Positions 60,331 through 64,000 of a DNA stretch of 64,000 nt are shown here, one piece after another; position 1 is the stretch's first letter; each line of letters begins with the position of its first letter. The notes beneath the pieces are model-generated. The model was not told where the DNA came from and did not search any database. It worked only from the letters and a program-made list of their open reading frames with translations. The stretch lies in assembly GCF_018732085.1 (NCBI RefSeq), contig NZ_CP076103.1, forward strand, positions 1,674,001-1,738,000, given 5' to 3'. The stretch comes from Lysobacter capsici. GTDB taxonomy: Bacteria > Pseudomonadota > Gammaproteobacteria > Xanthomonadales > Xanthomonadaceae. Position numbers and translations under genes: made by a program.

Positions 60331-61644
60331 TCAGGCCAGTCGCAATCGGGCGGCGTTGCGGAAGCCCAGCCACAGGCCCGTGTGGATCGGCAGCCACAGG
60401 GCGATCCAGTGAGCGTTGCGCTGCGGGTACACCGGCAGCCAATACATGAACAACGCCGCCACGCTGCTCAGCGCGACCAGCGCGGTCAGCCACACGAACA
60501 CCGGCCCGGTCTCGCGCCCGCGCAGCGCGCGGAACCCGCCGAACCACAGCAGCAGGCACAGCGGGTTGAACAGCAGCAGGTTGCGGTTGGCCCAGATGTA
60601 GTTGTGGTTGGTGTCGACCCAGGCATAGACCAAGACCGCGCCGATCAGCCCGAGCACGCCCCACAGCGGCAGCGCGACGACGGCGAGCACGCGCGGGCTG
60701 CGGTCGCCGATCCAGGCCAATGCCGCGCCCAGCACCAGGCCGGTCAGCGCCCACGGCCACCACGGCAGCGGGGTGGCCTCGGGGTCGGGCGAAATCTGGT
60801 GCGGCAGCAACTGGCGTTCCTCGGCCACCAGCGGCCGGCCTTCGTTGTTCTTGACCTCGCGCAGGGCCGCGGCGAGGCGGCCGGGCACGTAGGACTCGGC
60901 CCACACCGGCACCGGCTTGTCGGCTTCCGGGCCCATCATCACGTCCAGCACCAGCCACATCCACGGCTCGGGCTTGGACAGGCGCAGCGCCTCGCTACGC
61001 AGGGTGTTGCCGTGCGAGCGGCCTTCGATCTGGCGCCGCAGCCCGCCGCCGAGCGCGGTGTCGATCGCGTCGCGCACGCGGGTGGCGCAGTTGTCGTCGA
61101 AGTACTGGTAGCGGTAGTGGGAATTCTCCGGCAGCGCGTTGACCCGCAGCGCCTCGGCGATCTCGCGCGCCTGCGCCGGGGTGAGGTCGAGCCACTGTAC
61201 CGACACGCCGCGGCCTTCCAGCCCGTACTGGCCGATGTCGGCCTCGAACGGCAGCGCGAGCAGGCGGTAGCGCATGTCGTTGCGGATGAAGCGCGGGACG
61301 AAGTCGGGCTCGCTCGGGTCGAAGTAGCCGAAGTTATAGGAGATCGCCTTGTCGGTGTTCGGGTCGAGCACCACGAGCGCGTCGTGGCCGAAGCGCGACC
61401 AGAACTCCTGGCCCGGTTGCATGGTGACCATGCCCACGCGCGGCGGCTGCGGGCCGGTCGGGGCCGGTGCGGCGGGGGCGGGTGCGGCGGGTTTCGAGTC
61501 GGCGGGCTTTGGGTCGGCCGGTTTTGACTCGGCGGGTCTTGGCGCATCCGGCGGCGCATCAGCGGGAGCGGCGAAGACCGCGGCGGACAGCGACAGCAAA
61601 CTGGCCAGGGCGAACAGCCGGACGAAACGGGGCAGGAAGGTCAC
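60331..61644 (-). CDS. DUF4105-family membrane protein
   Basis: 437 residues from GTG 61644. Signal-like segment LFALASLLSLSAAVFAAP, then a Pro/Ala/Lys-rich linker with PAESKPADPKPADSKPA-type repeats, and the DUF4105 domain: GQEFWSRFGHDALVV, YNFGYFDPSEPDF, RYQYFDDNCATRVRDAID (Cys and His-like active residues). Five C-terminal membrane helices (about 300-430). Family often located at cell envelope; possible cysteine-type hydrolase. The longer ATG frame at 61755 has no leader fit. Confidence 0.8.
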   Translation of the reverse strand: MTFLPRFVRLFALASLLSLSAAVFAAPADAPPDAPRPAESKPADPKPADSKPAAPAPAAPAPTGPQPPRVGMVTMQPGQEFWSRFGHDALVVLDPNTDKAISYNFGYFDPSEPDFVPRFIRNDMRYRLLALPFEADIGQYGLEGRGVSVQWLDLTPAQAREIAEALRVNALPENSHYRYQYFDDNCATRVRDAIDTALGGGLRRQIEGRSHGNTLRSEALRLSKPEPWMWLVLDVMMGPEADKPVPVWAESYVPGRLAAALREVKNNEGRPLVAEERQLLPHQISPDPEATPLPWWPWALTGLVLGAALAWIGDRSPRVLAVVALPLWGVLGLIGAVLVYAWVDTNHNYIWANRNLLLFNPLCLLLWFGGFRALRGRETGPVFVWLTALVALSSVAALFMYWLPVYPQRNAHWIALWLPIHTGLWLGFRNAARLRLA

Positions 61645-61765
61645 GAGGGGCTGGGTCCGGCTGGGCGGGTGGCGGCCATTGTAAACAGCCGGCCGAGGTA
61701 TGCCGTGGCTGGAGTGGGGATTTGGAGTGCCGTCGCGTGTGACGATCTTCTGCACCGCAGGCAGG

Positions 61766-62040
61766 TGCGCTATCCGGCCCGGGCATCGCCTGTCTGGTTG
61801 GATCGGCGCTCAGTAGGGCGCTCATGTCGAGCACGGTCGGCGACACAGGCCGGCCGTGGTGGCTATCGACTTCTTCGCGGCGACTCCGACGCGACGAATC
61901 GCAATGCGCTATCCGGCCTGGGCATCGCCCGTCTGGCTGGGTCGGCTCAGTGAGGCGGTCATGTCGAGCAAGGCCGGCGACACAGGCCGGCCATCGTGGT
62001 CATCGGCTCCTTCGCAGCGACCCGACGCGACGAATCGCGT
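61766..62040. repeat. Imperfect direct tandem repeat of about 137 bases
   Basis: Unit 1 (61766-61903) and unit 2 (61905-62040) align along their full length: TGCGCTATCCGGCC..GGGCATCGCC, GTCATGTCGAGCA(C/A)GG, CGGCGACACAGGCCGGCC, and GACGCGACGAATCGC. They differ by scattered substitutions and small gaps. Noncoding in all frames checked. The remaining gap to 62453 has only the REP at 62234. Confidence 0.8.
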
Positions 62041-62233
62041 CGATTCGTCTCCACTTGCTGGACGACGTGGGTGGCGTACAGGCGACCCCGCACCGGCGGC
62101 ACTCCGTCTACTCGAGCAGGCCCACACGGCTTTGCGCGGCCTGCGGTCGCCATAGGCGAGCCGGCTTCAGCGGCGCCGACAACCACGCAGCGCGAACGCC
62201 GGGAACGAGACCCAAGGTGCGATCATTCGACAT

Positions 62234-62284
62234 GCCCTTCTCCCGCAAGCGGGAGAAGGTGGCCCGAAGGGCCGGATGAGGGCG
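62234..62284. repeat. REP-like element (CCTTCTCCCGCAAGCGGGAGAAGG)
   Basis: Palindrome at 62236-62258 followed by GGCCCGAAGGGCCGGATGAGGGC. Same family as 49569-49720, opposite orientation. Confidence 0.8.
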
Positions 62285-62453
62285 CGCCATGCGACTAGCC
62301 GCCAAGCCGTCCCGCCAACCTTGATGCAAGTGCGCGCCGGCTTCGACGCATCGGGCTTCAACTCAACGGGCTTAAAGGCGTCGATTTCAACGCACAGGAC
62401 TCAAGCCGCACCCGCGCCGGCGCGATAACCGCGACCCGCGCCGCGGCATCGCC

Positions 62454-63323
62454 TCACAGACTGCCCAACACCCCGACATGAAACGCATGCACCCGCCGCG
62501 CATCGGCGCTGGCCACGCGGAACACGAAACGGTCCAGGGTCAGTTCCTCGCCGGCCTCGGGCAGATGCCCGATCGCCGCGGTCACCAGGCCGCCGATCGT
62601 GTCGTACTCGTCGTCGTCGAAATGCGCGCCGAAGCGTTCGTTGAAATCGTCGATCGGGGTCAGCGCATCGACCACGTACTGACCGTCGGCCTGGGCCGCG
62701 ATCAAGGCGTCGGGGTTCTCGGCTTCGTCGTGCTCGTCGTCGATCTCGCCGACGATCTGTTCCAGCACGTCCTCGATCGTGAGCAGGCCGGCGACGCCGC
62801 CGTGCTCGTCGATCACGATCGCCATGTGATTGCGCGACTGGCGGAACTCGCGCAGCAGCACGTCCAGGCGCTTGGATTCGGGAATCAGCACCGCCGGGCG
62901 CAGCAGCTCGTGGATGCTGCCCGGACCGTTGTCGGCGACCACGCCGCGCAGCAGGTCCTTGGCCAGCAGGATGCCGAGAATCTCGTCCTTGTCCTCGCCA
63001 TGCACCGGGAAGCGCGAATGGCCGGACTCGACCACCATCTTCATCAGGTCGAGGAACTTGGCATCGGCCGGCAGCGCGATCATCTGCGAGCGCGGGATCA
63101 TCACATCGCCGACGGTGAGGTCGGACACCGCGATCGCGCCTTCCATCATGCGCAAGGTGTCGGCAGCGATCAGCCCGTCGGATTGCGCGTCGCGCAACAA
63201 CTCGACCAGATCTTCGCGGGAACTGGGTTCGCCCGACAGCGCGGAGCTGATGCGGTCGAGCCAGGAGCGCCGTTTCTCGTGGTGTTCCGGCGGGTGGGTG
63301 CTACTACTGTCGTCCTCGGACAT
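62454..63323 (-). CDS. corC: CorC/HlyC-family CBS-domain protein
   Basis: 289 residues. N-terminal short linker, two CBS domains (around residues 70-195: VGDVMIPRSQMIALPADAKFLDLMKMVVESGHSRFPVHGEDKDEILGILLAKDLLR and NHMAIVIDEHGGVAGLLTIEDVLEQIVGEI) and a C-terminal transporter-associated domain (YDTIGGLVTAAIGHLPEAGEELTLDRFVFRV). No membrane helices, as in CorC. Linked to Mg2+/Co2+ efflux and membrane integrity. Confidence 0.93.
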   Translation of the reverse strand: MSEDDSSSTHPPEHHEKRRSWLDRISSALSGEPSSREDLVELLRDAQSDGLIAADTLRMMEGAIAVSDLTVGDVMIPRSQMIALPADAKFLDLMKMVVESGHSRFPVHGEDKDEILGILLAKDLLRGVVADNGPGSIHELLRPAVLIPESKRLDVLLREFRQSRNHMAIVIDEHGGVAGLLTIEDVLEQIVGEIDDEHDEAENPDALIAAQADGQYVVDALTPIDDFNERFGAHFDDDEYDTIGGLVTAAIGHLPEAGEELTLDRFVFRVASADARRVHAFHVGVLGSL

Positions 63324-63862
63324 TCGGTTCTTGGCTGCGACCCTCGGGGGGAGGGCGTATGGGCCGCAGTTTAACCCGGACCCGGTTCAGGTGGTGGAAC
63401 GAATGGTTCCGCCAGGGCAGGGGGCTACATCCTGAATAGGCAATCACAGCACGCTCCGCGCGGGTGGACGCGGTTTTGGGGAGGCTGGAGCGAGGGCGGG
63501 CGCAGATCCCTATATCGGCCGATAGCAGGCTGCTTCCGGGCAGCGTATGGAGTTCGCACTCGATACCGGCACCATCGCCGGCGTCACGTTTCGGATGTGA
63601 GGCGAATATCGAGTTTTGGATGGAGGATCGAGTTCATCGCCCTGCATGGCACGAAATGATGAATCCATACGTTCTCAGGGTCCTCCTGCATTTTCGAAGG
63701 ACAGCACATGAAATCTGATTTTGAGTGCTTTCATGTGACGTTTTTACGTCAGATACAAGCCCGGTCTTCCGCTTGCTCTCGTCGATATACCGCTTATCGG
63801 CGTGGCTGTCCTCTAACCCGGCTCCGCGGAGATGTATGTCTCAGGAGAACGTGGAAGCGGAA
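63324..63862. other. Intergenic region between corC and the pseudopilin gene
   Basis: About 540 bases. The first part is GC-rich; 63590-63760 is notably more AT-rich than its surroundings. Contains a small palindrome TGACGTTTTTACGTCA (63736-63751). Short open frames at 63464-63718 and 63708-63896 have no family features. The pilin promoter is probably here. Confidence 0.45.
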
Positions 63863-64000
63863 ATGCACACTCGTCATACCGGCGGCTTTACCGTGATCGA
63901 ACTGTTGGTTGCCGTCGCGCTCATCGGAATTCTGGCCGCGTTCGCGGTGCCGAGCATGCGCGATGCCTGGAATTCCAACCGTGTCGCCGTATCGGCCAAT
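63863..64000 (+). CDS. Type IV pilus minor pilin/pseudopilin, FimT/GspH-like (3' end outside window)
   Basis: Visible 46 residues: a short leader MHTRHTGG, then FTVIELLVAVALIGILAAFAVPS. This is the class III signal recognized by prepilin peptidase, with cleavage between Gly8 and Phe9 and the conserved Glu5 of the mature protein. Then MRDAWNSNRVAVSAN, as in FimT/FimU/GspH pseudopilins. AGGAG is at 63843, but the nearer GGAAGCGG fits better. Probably the first gene of a minor-pilin (fimT-pilVWX) cluster beyond the window. Confidence 0.85.
   Translation, partial: MHTRHTGGFTVIELLVAVALIGILAAFAVPSMRDAWNSNRVAVSAN

Noticed and set aside
63708..63896. 62-residue open frame before the pilin gene
   Set aside because: No family features, poor start site, and it overlaps the pilin start in another frame.
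1..64000. Prophage, transposon or integrase genes
   Set aside because: None of the real genes shows transposase, integrase, capsid or tail features; mobility is limited to REP-type repeats and one pseudogene fragment.

Overview
The window is about 64 kb of high-GC, gene-dense gammaproteobacterial chromosome. The best fit is a Xanthomonadaceae member, most likely Lysobacter. Reasons: rmlBACD gene order, Xanthomonad-style REP hairpins and AATCCCA heptamer tracts, a secreted GH16-CBM6 beta-1,3-glucanase, several TonB/S9-type scavenging genes, and a flagellar export locus that lacks filament, stator and chemotaxis genes. This is inference from gene content; no 16S rRNA is present. No tRNA, rRNA, transposase, prophage or CRISPR array was seen.

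Region 1 (1-16606, all + strand, mostly overlapping genes): a flagellar-type type III secretion operon, flhA(partial)-flgF-flgG-flgA-flgH-flgI-flgB-flgC-fliE-fliF-fliG-fliH-fliI-fliJ-(fliK position)-flgD-flgE-fliM-fliN-fliO-fliP-fliA. The export gate, ATPase, MS ring, rod, L/P rings and hook are all encoded. The rotor/switch is reduced: FliG is about half length and ends before any torque domain, FliM has no N-terminal CheY-binding peptide, and FlgD is only 139 aa. No fliC, fliD, flgK, flgL, motAB, flgJ or flgM lies here. The locus reads as an export and hook conduit that probably does not rotate.

Region 2 (16607-21970): ssb with a downstream series of hairpins, a frameshifted fragment of a CusA/CzcA-type metal efflux pump, then a LysR regulator divergent from a SnoaL/alcohol dehydrogenase/SnoaL/DoxX gene set that ends at a strong terminator.

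Region 3 (21995-34340): an apparent N-acetylgalactosamine scavenging locus. The leftward operon agaS-(ROK kinase)-kbaZ-agaR-nagA faces a rightward secreted GH31 glycosidase with carbohydrate-binding modules, followed by a TonB-dependent receptor. The 330-base divergent intergenic region is AT-rich and holds six CTTTCG/CGAAAG sites, one inside a good sigma-70 promoter. This fits coordinated repression by the DeoR-type regulator in the operon.

Region 4 (34524-44896): a DUF2867 protein, an orphan type II thioesterase, the GH16-CBM6 glucanase, an SDR, an unusual solitary superfamily-1 helicase-like ATPase, and rmlBACD for dTDP-L-rhamnose.

Region 5 (45405-56396): a peptide-use neighbourhood with two secreted S9 peptidases flanking POT and OPT peptide transporters, then a DUF819 membrane protein and a SUKH (SMI1/KNR4) protein. 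These genes are separated by palindromic REP pairs. Region 6 (56522-64000): ybdD-cstA (pyruvate/peptide uptake), corA, a DUF4105 membrane protein, a 137-base tandem duplication in noncoding DNA, corC, and the start of a type IV pseudopilin gene running off the end.
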